Part shown: piece after piece, positions 9,047 to 15,822 of the stretch | Layout: the number at the start of each line of letters is the position of its first letter | Numbering within the stretch: position 1 is the stretch's first letter | NCBI RefSeq assembly: GCF_025370775.1 | Contig: NZ_JAMXEX010000004.1 | Location: 77,441-141,440 of the forward strand | Source of the DNA: Ancylothrix sp. D3o | GTDB lineage: Bacteria > Cyanobacteriota > Cyanobacteriia > Cyanobacteriales > Oscillatoriaceae | DNA: 64,000 nt | Direction of reading: 5' to 3' | The notes under the pieces: model-generated | What the model was told of the DNA's origin: nothing | Databases searched by the model: none | The model's input: the letters and a program-made list of their open reading frames with translations, nothing else | Position numbers and translations under genes: made by a program

Positions 9047-10126
9047 ATGGCACAGCAGAAAACTTTCGACCTTGCAAAACTTGGCAACCCGCAGGCCATT
9101 AAAGTTTTAATGAATCAATCTCTACAACCGAAAGGTATTACGGTTAAAGTAGGGCTCAAAAATAACTGCTTGATGGTAATCGCCGAATCGCAAACACCGC
9201 CGGATCAGTCGTTTTTGGTAAATTTTATTCGCCAGGGCGTGGGAAGTTTAAAACCCGCTTCTGTGGAGCGGGTGGTGGTGCAAGCACATACGGCTGGCAG
9301 TTCCACACCGGCCTGGCGCACCAGCTTTGACCTAAATGCCAAAGTGCCGGCATCAAAAACTCCACCACCCGTACCGACTCAGGCAAAAAAATCGCCAAAA
9401 AACCTCGATAAGCCCGTCGAATCCCAACCGTTGAATCCCTTCCTTAAAGGAACTTTATTAGCCTTAAAATTCCTTGCCTACGCGGTTATTTTTGCGGTTT
9501 TAGTGTGGTTGGGATTTATTATCAAAATGGGGGCTTTGTTGATTGCTGAATCGCGGATTTACAATATTTCAATTCTTGGCGATATTTTGCAAGGTATTCA
9601 AGTTGTTGAAGTTTTGAATGTTTTAGTTTTTGCAATTCTCGGCATGGGTTTGGGAGTGGCTGCCGGTTTATTGCCAAAAAAATCAGGAATTTATGCAGGG
9701 GCAATTTTGGTAATTCTGAGTTTGCCAGTGCTGGTGGTTTTATCAGATGTTGTCAAATACAATGACTGGGTAAATCAAGTGGCTGATGTGGAAAGGGTTA
9801 CTTATCCGCAAGCCGAAAAAATTACCAGTTCTTTTTTACAAAGTCGGGTAGGAAGTCCTGGTTTTTTGGGGTTTTATCTTCACACGGCGTCTTATCCGGT
9901 GCTGCCGGTTAAACAAGTTGAAATGAAAGAAATCCGCAATCCTAATTTGAGGGTAGCTTCAAGATTTAGCAATTTTTCAAAAATTGAACCCCAAAAAATT
10001 GCTGCTTTGTTTTCAATTTCTGGCTGGGGAATTCGTCTGTTTTATTTTTTGGTGGCGGTGATGACAGTGATTTATCATTTTCAAGAAGGCTTAAAAGTTG
10101 TGAAAATTTTTCCCAAAGGTGATTAG
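9047..10126 (+). CDS. Unknown membrane protein
   Basis: The protein has 359 residues and I do not recognise it. Residues 1-90 form a soluble N-terminal domain (LGNPQAIKVLMNQSLQPKGI; VERVVVQAHTAG) of a kind seen in cyanobacterial proteins of unknown function. A Pro/Lys-rich linker follows, then about five hydrophobic segments: residues 135-165, 190-210, 214-235, 270-285 and 325-345. It is codirectional with no immediate neighbour and converges with prs. Confidence 0.7.
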   Translation: MAQQKTFDLAKLGNPQAIKVLMNQSLQPKGITVKVGLKNNCLMVIAESQTPPDQSFLVNFIRQGVGSLKPASVERVVVQAHTAGSSTPAWRTSFDLNAKVPASKTPPPVPTQAKKSPKNLDKPVESQPLNPFLKGTLLALKFLAYAVIFAVLVWLGFIIKMGALLIAESRIYNISILGDILQGIQVVEVLNVLVFAILGMGLGVAAGLLPKKSGIYAGAILVILSLPVLVVLSDVVKYNDWVNQVADVERVTYPQAEKITSSFLQSRVGSPGFLGFYLHTASYPVLPVKQVEMKEIRNPNLRVASRFSNFSKIEPQKIAALFSISGWGIRLFYFLVAVMTVIYHFQEGLKVVKIFPKGD

Positions 10127-10160
10127 AAATTGGCGGTTAGCGAAGGAAAAAAACAAAAAC

Positions 10161-10194
10161 AAAAAAAAGGTAAAAGGCGGATATCCTTTTACCT
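10161..10194 (-). terminator. Intrinsic terminator of prs
   Basis: Read on the minus strand, AGGTAAAAGG pairs with CCTTTTACCT (perfect 10-bp stem, 7-nt loop) and is followed by a run of eight T (forward A-run 10161-10168). It lies 42 bp past the prs stop codon. Confidence 0.85.
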
Positions 10195-10235
10195 GGAAAG
10201 TTTTAAAAGTTTTAGTTGCTAGGGTTTGTAATCGG

Positions 10236-11246
10236 CTATCGAAACATACTGCTAACAGAACTGTCTTCGTGAACCCGCCAAATTGTCTCACCCAGTACGT
10301 TTGCAACCGAAAGCAAAGTTAATTGCTTAAAGCGTCTGTCTTCTGGCACCGGAATGGTATTAGTGACAATGACTTCTTCAAATACACCACTAGAAAGCCG
10401 TTCAATGGCTGGTGGTGAAAATACTGCATGAGTGGCGCAAGCATACACTTGACGCGCACCTTCTCGGCGCAACAGACGCGCACCTTCTGCCATTGTGCCG
10501 GCGGTATCAATCATGTCATCAACTAAAACAGCGGTTTTACCCTTGACATCGCCAATGACATTGAATACTTCCGCCACATTATGAGCTTGGCGGCGCTTAT
10601 CAATAATGGCCAAAGGCGCATCATTTAACTTTTTGGCAAAGGCTCTGGCTCTTGCCACACCGCCTACATCTGGCGAAACCACCACAAGATCGGGCAGGCG
10701 CTTGCTGGCGAGATATTCCAACAAAACCGGCGAACCGTACACATGATCGAAAGGAATATCAAAATAACCTTGAATTTGCGCTGAGTGCAAATCCATTGCC
10801 AAAATACGATTGGCTCCAGCTTCGGTGATTAAGTTGGCCACCAGCTTGGCGGTAATTGATTCTCGTCCGGCTGTTTTGCGATCCGCTCTGGCATAACCAT
10901 AGTAGGGGATCACTGCCGTAATTTGCCTTGCCGATGCCCGCCGGCAGGCATCGATCATAATCAACAACTCCATGAGGTTGTCATTGACGGGGTGGCAAGA
11001 TGGCTGGATTAGATAAACATCACATCCGCGAATAGATTCTTGTATTTGTATGTAGAGTTCTCCATCCGCAAACCGTTTGCGTACCATTGGCCCTAAGTCT
11101 ATTCCCAGGTAGCGTGACACTTCCTGAGCAAGGGGAAGATTAGCGGACCCAGAGAACAGTCGCAGCCGGCTATGGTCAGCAGGTGCCGGTGTAGCTGACT
11201 GAAGAGTTAAAGTAGCAGAATGGATCACAGCAGACCCTCGCAGCAC
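10236..11246 (-). CDS. prs: Ribose-phosphate pyrophosphokinase (PRPP synthetase)
   Basis: The enzyme makes PRPP from ribose 5-phosphate and ATP for nucleotide, His, Trp and NAD synthesis. The frame has 336 residues from GTG 11246. A second GTG at 11228 would give 330. Diagnostic regions are RLRLFSGSANLPLAQEVS at the N-terminus, YYGYARADRK, the ribose-5-phosphate/cation motif VVSPDVGGVARARAFA, the flexible-loop DKRR and the PRPP motif VLVDDMIDTAGTM. Catalytic regions are intact. It is monocistronic, with its own terminator at 10161-10194. Confidence 0.95.
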   Translation of the reverse strand: MLRGSAVIHSATLTLQSATPAPADHSRLRLFSGSANLPLAQEVSRYLGIDLGPMVRKRFADGELYIQIQESIRGCDVYLIQPSCHPVNDNLMELLIMIDACRRASARQITAVIPYYGYARADRKTAGRESITAKLVANLITEAGANRILAMDLHSAQIQGYFDIPFDHVYGSPVLLEYLASKRLPDLVVVSPDVGGVARARAFAKKLNDAPLAIIDKRRQAHNVAEVFNVIGDVKGKTAVLVDDMIDTAGTMAEGARLLRREGARQVYACATHAVFSPPAIERLSSGVFEEVIVTNTIPVPEDRRFKQLTLLSVANVLGETIWRVHEDSSVSSMFR

Positions 11247-11628
11247 GTTCTTTCATCGCAATATTATCATTTCTGCTTCAAAATATTGATGATGATTTCA
11301 CGGATCTTTTCTAAAAATGCCGAGCAGGAGTTTAACAAACTTCAAAAACCTTGAGTTAACGTTTACTTTTGCCAAGAAAATTTTGGTTGGCCCTTCTCTG
11401 AAAATATTTTCTGGTTTTTTTGAACCGGCTGGCTTCTACATCTGGTCGGAAGCTTGTAAAGAGTCGCTCTGCCGGTGTTTCGACCGGCCCACACTCAGCC
11501 ATCGCTCCACCGTTCTCGCACAAAAGAGCATAATTTGGTAAATCTAAAAAAATCCTTTTAAAATGAGAAAATAATGCAAATTAAGCTAACGCAGTTTTTT
11601 CTCAACAACACAAACAAACGCACTTCCC
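11247..11628. other. Divergent intergenic region between prs and yqeY
   Basis: No convincing gene is seen. The region should carry the divergent promoters of prs and yqeY. The 70 bp before yqeY are A/T-rich with possible -10 boxes, but no pair of boxes stands out. Confidence 0.35.
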
Positions 11629-12090
11629 ATGAGCAGCCTCAAAGAAAAAATCGGCGAAGACATCAAAGCCGCAATGAAAGCAAAAGATAAAATTCGCCTC
11701 GAAACAGTCCGCAGCATCAAAAAAGTGATCCTTGAAAAAGAAACCTCCGTCCGTCCGGCAGGCAAAGCCGAACTCACCGAAGAAGAAGAACTGGAAGTTT
11801 TGATCCAGCTTGCCAAACAGCGCCGCGATTCTATTGAACAATACCGCCAAGCTAAACGGGACGACTTAGCCGACACGGAAGCGCAAGAATTGGCCATTAT
11901 TGAAGAATACCTGCCCAAACAACTCTCGGATCAGGAAGTTGCGGCTGTGATCGAGGAAATTATTGCCAAAGTCGGGGCGACTACTGCAAAAGATATGGGC
12001 AAAGTTATGGGCGCGGCTATGCAGCAGCTAAAAGGCAAAGCCGATGGCAAAAAAGTCCAAGAACTCGTTAAAGCCAAACTTGGCGCGTAA
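11629..12090 (+). CDS. yqeY: GatB/YqeY domain protein
   Basis: The protein has 153 residues covering the whole YqeY fold: an N-terminal helical domain (MSSLKEKIGEDIKAAMKAKD) and a C-terminal helical domain (LPKQLSDQEVAAVIEEIIAK ... KDMGKVMGAAM). The latter matches the tail of GatB, the tRNA-dependent amidotransferase subunit. The usual role is proposed to be tRNA-related but is not settled. The length is typical for the family. Confidence 0.9.
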   Translation: MSSLKEKIGEDIKAAMKAKDKIRLETVRSIKKVILEKETSVRPAGKAELTEEEELEVLIQLAKQRRDSIEQYRQAKRDDLADTEAQELAIIEEYLPKQLSDQEVAAVIEEIIAKVGATTAKDMGKVMGAAMQQLKGKADGKKVQELVKAKLGA

Positions 12091-12108
12091 ACTTTGGCCA
12101 TAGTGAAA

Positions 12109-12125
12109 GGTGGGCAGAGCCCACC
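12109..12125. terminator. Stem-loop between yqeY and petL
   Basis: GGTGGGC-AGA-GCCCACC is a perfect 7-bp stem between two convergent genes. It lies 18 bp after the yqeY stop and 9 bp from the petL stop. No long T-run is present, so efficiency is uncertain. Confidence 0.5.
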
Positions 12126-12133
12126 CTACCACA

Positions 12134-12235
12134 TTAAATCAGTTTGATGGCTCGGAAACCAAACATTAGACCGGCAGCGAGAACCACAGCACCGCCGAAG
12201 AACAGAGCGTAACTTAAAACCGCTGGAACAGACAT
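12134..12235 (-). CDS. petL: Cytochrome b6f complex subunit PetL-like (33 residues)
   Basis: This short minus-strand frame starts at ATG 12235 and stops at TAA 12134-12136. It reads MSVPAVLSYALFFGG at the start and ends MFGFRAIKLI: a single membrane helix followed by the RxIKLI tail typical of PetL. The 33-residue length matches PetL (about 31-33). A GGAG lies 9 nt before the ATG, which supports translation. PetL is a small single-span subunit that stabilises the dimeric b6f complex in thylakoids. Other tiny photosynthetic subunits (PsaM, PetM, PsbX) fit less well. Confidence 0.75.
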   Translation of the reverse strand: MSVPAVLSYALFFGGAVVLAAGLMFGFRAIKLI

Positions 12236-12369
12236 TTACAAATCTCCATAAAAACTCATAACACTATTGAAACATGGACTGGGTTACAATACAGCCGGTG
12301 TGCGTTTATTTAAAAACTTGGCAAAATTAGACCATTGGAAAAATCAACGCTACAGATCGCCCTAAAATC

Positions 12370-12400
12370 TTGAAAATCTAAAATCTAAAATCTAAAACCT
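12370..12400. repeat. Short A/T-rich tandem repeat (AAATCTA)
   Basis: Several copies of the heptamer AAATCTA precede the aroB start codon. Similar heptamer runs occur at 19630-19672 and 26110-26160. They match the short tandemly repeated sequences known from filamentous cyanobacterial genomes. Confidence 0.6.
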
Positions 12401-12404
12401 TTTT

Positions 12405-13496
12405 ATGGCTTCTACAATTTGTGTCAATTTACCGCAAAATGCTTATGAAATCGTGATTGCATCGGGTAGCTTAGATGAACTGGGCACGCGAATGCAATCT
12501 CTTAAATGTGGCAAAAAAGTTTTACTTGTTTCCAACCCTGTTATTTTTGAACATTATGGAAATCGTGCATTAGCTTCTTTGACGGCGGCGGGGTTTGATG
12601 TCAGAAGTTGTATTTTACCGGCAGGAGAAGAATACAAAACTCCCCAAACATTGCAAACTATTTATGATGCGGCTTTAGAACACCGGCTTGAAAGATCCTC
12701 GACAATGGTAGCCCTCGGCGGCGGTGTAATTGGCGATATGACTGGGTTTGCGGCGGCGACTTGGCTACGCGGGATTGGAGTTGTACAAGTTCCGACAACT
12801 TTATTAGCAATGGTTGATGCGTCTATTGGCGGCAAAACCGGCGTCAATCATCCCAAAGGAAAAAATTTAATTGGGGCTTTTCATCAGCCTAAATTAGTAT
12901 TTATTGATTCCGAGGTTCTCAAAACTTTGCCGGTTAGAGAATTTCGGGCCGGTATGGCAGAAGTTATTAAATATGGTGTGATTTGGGATAAGCCGCTTTT
13001 TGAAGCTTTAGAAGCAAGTCCCCGTCTTGATGAAATTGATGTTATTTCTCCAGAATTAATTGAAAAAATTATCACGGCTTCTTGCCAAAGTAAGGCAGAT
13101 GTGGTAAGCAAAGATGAAAAAGAATCAGGTTTAAGAGCAATTTTAAATTACGGTCATACGATTGGTCATGCGGTGGAAAGTTTAACCGGCTACACTGTTG
13201 TGAATCATGGTGAAGCGGTGGCAATTGGCATGGTGGCGGCTGGAAATTTAGCCGTAGAATTGCAAATGTGGGATGAAGAAAGTAATAATCGGCAATTAGC
13301 TTTAATTGAAAAAGCCGGTTTGCCTAGTAAGTTACCGGGGGGTTTGAATTTAGATGAAATTGTCGATAGTTTGCAAACAGATAAAAAGGTAAAGGATGGA
13401 AAAGTCCGGTTTATTTTGCCTACTTCTATCGGTGTAGTAACGATTACTGATCAGGTGCCGGCGGAGTTGATTTTTAAGGTTTTAAAAAGTATGTAG
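12405..13496 (+). CDS. aroB: 3-dehydroquinate synthase
   Basis: This is the second step of the shikimate pathway: it converts DAHP to 3-dehydroquinate using NAD and a divalent metal. It has 363 residues, the usual length. Signature regions are the NAD-binding [19 protein letters not shown], the substrate loop [20 protein letters not shown], the metal-ligand Glu in MAEVIKYG, and the metal-binding His residues in [11 protein letters not shown] and [11 protein letters not shown]. It lies 1 kb from the DAHP synthase gene on the other strand, so two consecutive shikimate-pathway enzymes are near neighbours but not in one operon. Confidence 0.96.
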   Translation: MASTICVNLPQNAYEIVIASGSLDELGTRMQSLKCGKKVLLVSNPVIFEHYGNRALASLTAAGFDVRSCILPAGEEYKTPQTLQTIYDAALEHRLERSSTMVALGGGVIGDMTGFAAATWLRGIGVVQVPTTLLAMVDASIGGKTGVNHPKGKNLIGAFHQPKLVFIDSEVLKTLPVREFRAGMAEVIKYGVIWDKPLFEALEASPRLDEIDVISPELIEKIITASCQSKADVVSKDEKESGLRAILNYGHTIGHAVESLTGYTVVNHGEAVAIGMVAAGNLAVELQMWDEESNNRQLALIEKAGLPSKLPGGLNLDEIVDSLQTDKKVKDGKVRFILPTSIGVVTITDQVPAELIFKVLKSM

Positions 13497-13581
13497 CAGT
13501 AGGGGCGGGTTCTCGTTAATTTATTGCACCCGGAAGCCTTGATAAACCCGCCCTCTTCGCTTATTATACAGATATAAAGCA

Positions 13582-13621
13582 GGCAAGATGCCCGCTCCAC
13601 CAGTGGGGCGGGCATCTTGCC
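13582..13621. repeat. Long perfect hairpin, likely dispersed intergenic repeat
   Basis: GGCAAGATGCCCGC pairs with GCGGGCATCTTGCC around a smaller CCAC/GTGG stem. The text resembles the mobile GC-rich hairpins scattered between cyanobacterial genes. It may also stop transcription after aroB. Confidence 0.6.
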
Positions 13622-13753
13622 CGCCATTGTGTAAAGCAGCTTATGTTGCCTCAACAGAAGATATCTATTTTGTTAAAAGCTTGGGTTTAGGAATTTTTTT
13701 AAGGGTATAAAAATAGCCAGATAATTTAGATTTTTTAGGGAAAAGATAAAATA

Positions 13754-14470
13754 ATGACAAATGTTTATTTTCGGTTTTATGATGAGTTAAATGATTTTTT
13801 GCCTCGCTATCAACGTCATGGCGAGATAGCTTATGATTTGGCAAGTAAAGCGGGTATTAAGGATACTATAGAAGCTTTGGGTATTCCCCATACCGAAGTT
13901 GATAAAATTGTGGTTAATGGGGAAGAAGTGGATTTGAGTTATATTATTGCCGGTGGAGAAAAGTGCAGTATTTATCCTGCGGTACCCGGAAGCAAAGAAT
14001 ATCCAGAAAAATTTGTGCTGGATGTGCATTTAGGAAAATTGGCAAATTTTTTGCGGATGTTGGGGTTTGATACCCTTTACCGCAATCATGCTGATGATGA
14101 CGAATTGGCAGAAATTTCCAGTCGGGAAGAACGAATTTTATTGAGCCGTGATCGCGGTTTATTTAAACGCTCAATTGTGGTTTATGGGTATTATGTTCGG
14201 GAAACTAACCCCCAAAAGCAGTTAGAAGAAGTCTTGCGGCGGTTTAATTTTATGGATAAAATTCAGCCGTTCCGACTGTGTATAAATTGCAATACTAATT
14301 TAGAGCCGGTGGCTAAAGAAAAGGTGATTGATTTAATTCCGCCAAAGGCAAGAGAACGTTATGATACTTTTTCTCGGTGTCCGTCTTGCAGCCAGATTTT
14401 TTGGAAGGGAAGCCATTATGAAAAAATGCAAAAATTTATTACTGATTTGGTAGATAAGGAGTTGGGTTAA
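13754..14470 (+). CDS. Mut7-C RNase domain protein with ubiquitin-like N-terminus
   Basis: The protein has 238 residues. Residues 1-80 resemble a small beta-grasp (ThiS/MoaD-like) domain (RFYDELNDFLPRYQRHGE; IYPAVPGSKEYPEKFV). Residues about 85-235 are the Mut7-C domain: a PIN-like fold with acidic residues (FVLDVHLGKLANFLRMLGFD; HADDDELAE; ILLSRDRGL) and a terminal zinc ribbon (CINCNT ... CPSCSQIFW). Mut7-C domains are predicted RNases. The RNA target is unknown. Confidence 0.85.
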   Translation: MTNVYFRFYDELNDFLPRYQRHGEIAYDLASKAGIKDTIEALGIPHTEVDKIVVNGEEVDLSYIIAGGEKCSIYPAVPGSKEYPEKFVLDVHLGKLANFLRMLGFDTLYRNHADDDELAEISSREERILLSRDRGLFKRSIVVYGYYVRETNPQKQLEEVLRRFNFMDKIQPFRLCINCNTNLEPVAKEKVIDLIPPKARERYDTFSRCPSCSQIFWKGSHYEKMQKFITDLVDKELG

Positions 14471-14548
14471 AGGATTTTATTTAACCCAACGCATCAAACA
14501 ATTTTCTGGTGTCGCTGTAGCATAAGCTCAGCAAGCAGGTAAAGTGAT

Positions 14549-15406
14549 TTAAGCAACAGCTAACTGCCGGTTCATTTCCGCCACCGGCACCCGACGGCCA
14601 ACAGCAGCAGCAATGGGACGCAAACTCTCAACTAATTCGGCCATTTCTTCTAAAGAAAGCGCCTGTCTGGCATCAGAAACAGACTTTTCTGGTTCAGGGT
14701 GACACTCTACCATAATGCCATCAGCACCGGCAGCCACCGCAGCTTTTGCCAAAGCACTAACTAACTCGCGTTTACCCGCAGCATGAGAAGGATCAACAAT
14801 CACCGGCAAATGAGTAATTTGTTTAAGCGCCACCACAGCCCCTAAATCAAGTACATTTCTGGTGTAATTATCGAAACTGCGAATACCACGCTCACATAAA
14901 ATAACCTCTGAGTTGCCATGAGCAAGGATATATTCAGCAGCCATAACGAATTCTTCAATGGTTGCAGCTAAACCCCGTTTCAAAATAACCGGTTTACCGG
15001 CACTTCCCACAGCTTTAAGTAAATCGAAATTTTGCATATTGCGGCTGCCAATTTGTAGCATAGCAGCGTGTTCGACAATGCCTTCAATTTGGCCAATGCT
15101 CATTACTTCCGTGACAGTGGGGATGTTATGGTGCCGGGTAATAGTCGATAAAATATTTAACCCCGCATCTCCCATGCCTTGGAAAGCGTAAGGGGAGGTG
15201 CGGGGTTTGTAGACGCCGCCTCGCAAAACTTGTACTGATGTGTGGGCGAGGTGGTTGGCGACTTGTTCCATTTGGTGTAAGCTTTCTACGGTACAAGGGC
15301 CACCAATGATCAATAAATCCTCACCCCCAATGCTGGCAGTTTGGGAGACTTTGAGGATCGTTTGGTGTTCGGCGTGAGTTTTAGCAGCGAGTTTTGCAGT
15401 TAACAT
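14549..15406 (-). CDS. aroF: 3-deoxy-7-phosphoheptulonate (DAHP) synthase, core-only
   Basis: The enzyme condenses PEP and erythrose 4-phosphate, the entry step to Phe, Tyr and Trp. It has 285 residues from ATG 15406. The same frame is open further upstream, but that part is occupied by a terminator and leader, so a longer N-terminus is rejected. Motifs include LLIIGGPCTVES, VLRGGVYKPRTSPYAFQG, the Lys/Arg region KPVILKRG, ILCERGIRSFD, and the metal-binding DPSHAAGKR and VECHPEPE. It is the short KDO8P-synthase-like (I-beta) type. No ferredoxin-like, ACT or chorismate-mutase domain for feedback control is visible. Control appears to lie in the leader, which holds two tandem attenuator units. 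Confidence 0.95.
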   Translation of the reverse strand: MLTAKLAAKTHAEHQTILKVSQTASIGGEDLLIIGGPCTVESLHQMEQVANHLAHTSVQVLRGGVYKPRTSPYAFQGMGDAGLNILSTITRHHNIPTVTEVMSIGQIEGIVEHAAMLQIGSRNMQNFDLLKAVGSAGKPVILKRGLAATIEEFVMAAEYILAHGNSEVILCERGIRSFDNYTRNVLDLGAVVALKQITHLPVIVDPSHAAGKRELVSALAKAAVAAGADGIMVECHPEPEKSVSDARQALSLEEMAELVESLRPIAAAVGRRVPVAEMNRQLAVA

Positions 15407-15475
15407 GACTTTGTTTTTTCCTAAAAAGTAGGGTTTGTTGTTTTGTTGTTGGGGTTGGTTGGTAGGGCTTGGCCT

Positions 15476-15510
15476 AAAAAAAAACCCAGAACTTTTTACA
15501 GTTCCGGGTT
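15476..15510 (-). terminator. Attenuator terminator 2 of the aroF leader
   Basis: On the minus strand AACCCGGAACT (15510-15500) pairs with AGTTCTGGGTT (15493-15483), with one G-U pair and a 6-nt loop. It is followed by nine T (forward A-run 15476-15484). It lies 70 nt before the aroF start codon. Its 5' arm can instead pair with the upstream antiterminator arm at 15549-15538. Confidence 0.88.
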
Positions 15511-15549
15511 CAGGTGTCAAACGACATGAGGCTACCTACCCAGAACTGT
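15498..15549 (-). promoter_or_regulatory. Antiterminator 2 (mutually exclusive with terminator 2)
   Basis: The minus-strand arm ACAGTTCTGGGT (15549-15538) pairs with ACCCGGAACTGT (15509-15498): 12 bp with one U-G pair. It shares its 3' arm with the 5' arm of terminator 2, so only one hairpin can form. The upstream arm lies on the last codons and stop of leader peptide 2. A ribosome that finishes the peptide masks it and favours termination. A ribosome stalled on the aromatic codons leaves it free. Confidence 0.82.
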
Positions 15550-15598
15550 GTCTGCGCCAAAAAAAATAAAAGCTAAAAAATCGGGTTTGGGTTGTCAT
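15536..15598 (-). CDS. Leader peptide 2 of the aroF attenuator (aromatic-rich)
   Basis: A 20-codon frame runs from ATG 15598 to TAG 15538-15536 and reads MTTQTRFFSFYFFWRRHSSG. Codons 7-14 are FFSFYFFW: seven of eight are Phe, Tyr or Trp. Its ATG overlaps the TGA of a 13-codon mini-frame (15636-15595) as ATGA, which suggests translational coupling. The stop codon lies inside the antiterminator arm. This is the design of an amino-acid attenuator leader peptide. Its neighbour leader 1 has the same layout with a different sequence. Confidence 0.82.
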   Translation of the reverse strand: MTTQTRFFSFYFFWRRHSSG

Positions 15599-15636
15599 CT
15601 GTTTAAGAGTTGGTTGAGAGTGTTTTGGGTAGGCAT
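15595..15636 (-). CDS. Possible 13-codon coupling mini-ORF between the two attenuators
   Basis: ATG 15636 sits exactly at the end of the T-run of terminator 1, and the frame MPTQNTLNQLLNR stops at TGA 15597-15595, overlapping the leader-2 start by four bases. It has no aromatic residues. It would be translated only on transcripts that pass terminator 1, and could bring ribosomes to leader 2. It may equally be a chance frame. Confidence 0.4.
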   Translation of the reverse strand: MPTQNTLNQLLNR

Positions 15637-15666
15637 AAAAAAAACCGCAGCCTTTTGTCTGCGGTT
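15637..15666 (-). terminator. Attenuator terminator 1 of the aroF leader
   Basis: On the minus strand AACCGCAG (15666-15659) pairs perfectly with CTGCGGTT (15650-15643) around an 8-nt loop, followed by eight T (forward A-run 15637-15644). Its 5' arm overlaps the 3' arm of antiterminator 1. Confidence 0.88.
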
Positions 15667-15711
15667 CACTTGGGTTTCCAGCACCATTGAAGGTGTCACG
15701 CCAAGTGAACC
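15663..15711 (-). promoter_or_regulatory. Antiterminator 1 (mutually exclusive with terminator 1)
   Basis: The minus-strand arm GGTTCACTTGG (15711-15701) pairs perfectly with CCAAGTGAACC (15673-15663), 11 bp. The last four bases of the second arm are also the first bases of terminator 1. The first arm covers codons 15-19 of leader peptide 1, just before its TGA, so completion of the peptide masks it. Confidence 0.84.
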
Positions 15712-15755
15712 TGCGTAAACCACCAAAAATAAAATGAATAAGTGCTGTTGGACAT
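15696..15755 (-). CDS. Leader peptide 1 of the aroF attenuator (aromatic-rich)
   Basis: A 19-codon frame runs from ATG 15755 to TGA 15698-15696 and reads MSNSTYSFYFWWFTQVHLA. Codons 6-13 are YSFYFWWF: seven of eight are aromatic, including two adjacent Trp codons. It begins about 32 nt after the predicted transcription start. No strong ribosome-binding site is seen, which is common in cyanobacteria. Its end overlaps the antiterminator arm. Scarcity of charged Tyr-, Phe- or Trp-tRNA should stall the ribosome before that arm and allow readthrough into the second unit. Confidence 0.82.
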   Translation of the reverse strand: MSNSTYSFYFWWFTQVHLA

Positions 15756-15793
15756 TTGCGGTTTTTTTGTTTTTTAAATCCTTTATCTCTTCG

Positions 15794-15822
15794 ACCCTAG
15801 CATAAGGTTTTCGGGGTGTCAA
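15794..15822 (-). promoter_or_regulatory. Sigma-70 promoter for the aroF leader
   Basis: On the minus strand a perfect -35 TTGACA (15822-15817) is followed by a 17-bp spacer and the -10 TAGGGT (15799-15794). The -10 is preceded by TGC, so it is of the extended (TGn) type. The predicted start is near 15787. The -35 box overlaps the last bases of the upstream thioesterase gene, whose stop codon is at 15819. Confidence 0.7.

Noticed and set aside
15407-15520. N-terminal extension of the DAHP synthase frame
   Set aside because: The frame stays open, but the DNA is occupied by terminator 2, its T-run and the aroF leader. The start at 15406 fits the family and has AGGA upstream.
15595-15822. 75-codon minus-strand frame across the aroF leader
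   Set aside because: It overlaps promoter, leader peptide 1 and terminator 1, and has no protein-like features. The aromatic frames in the other phases explain the region better.
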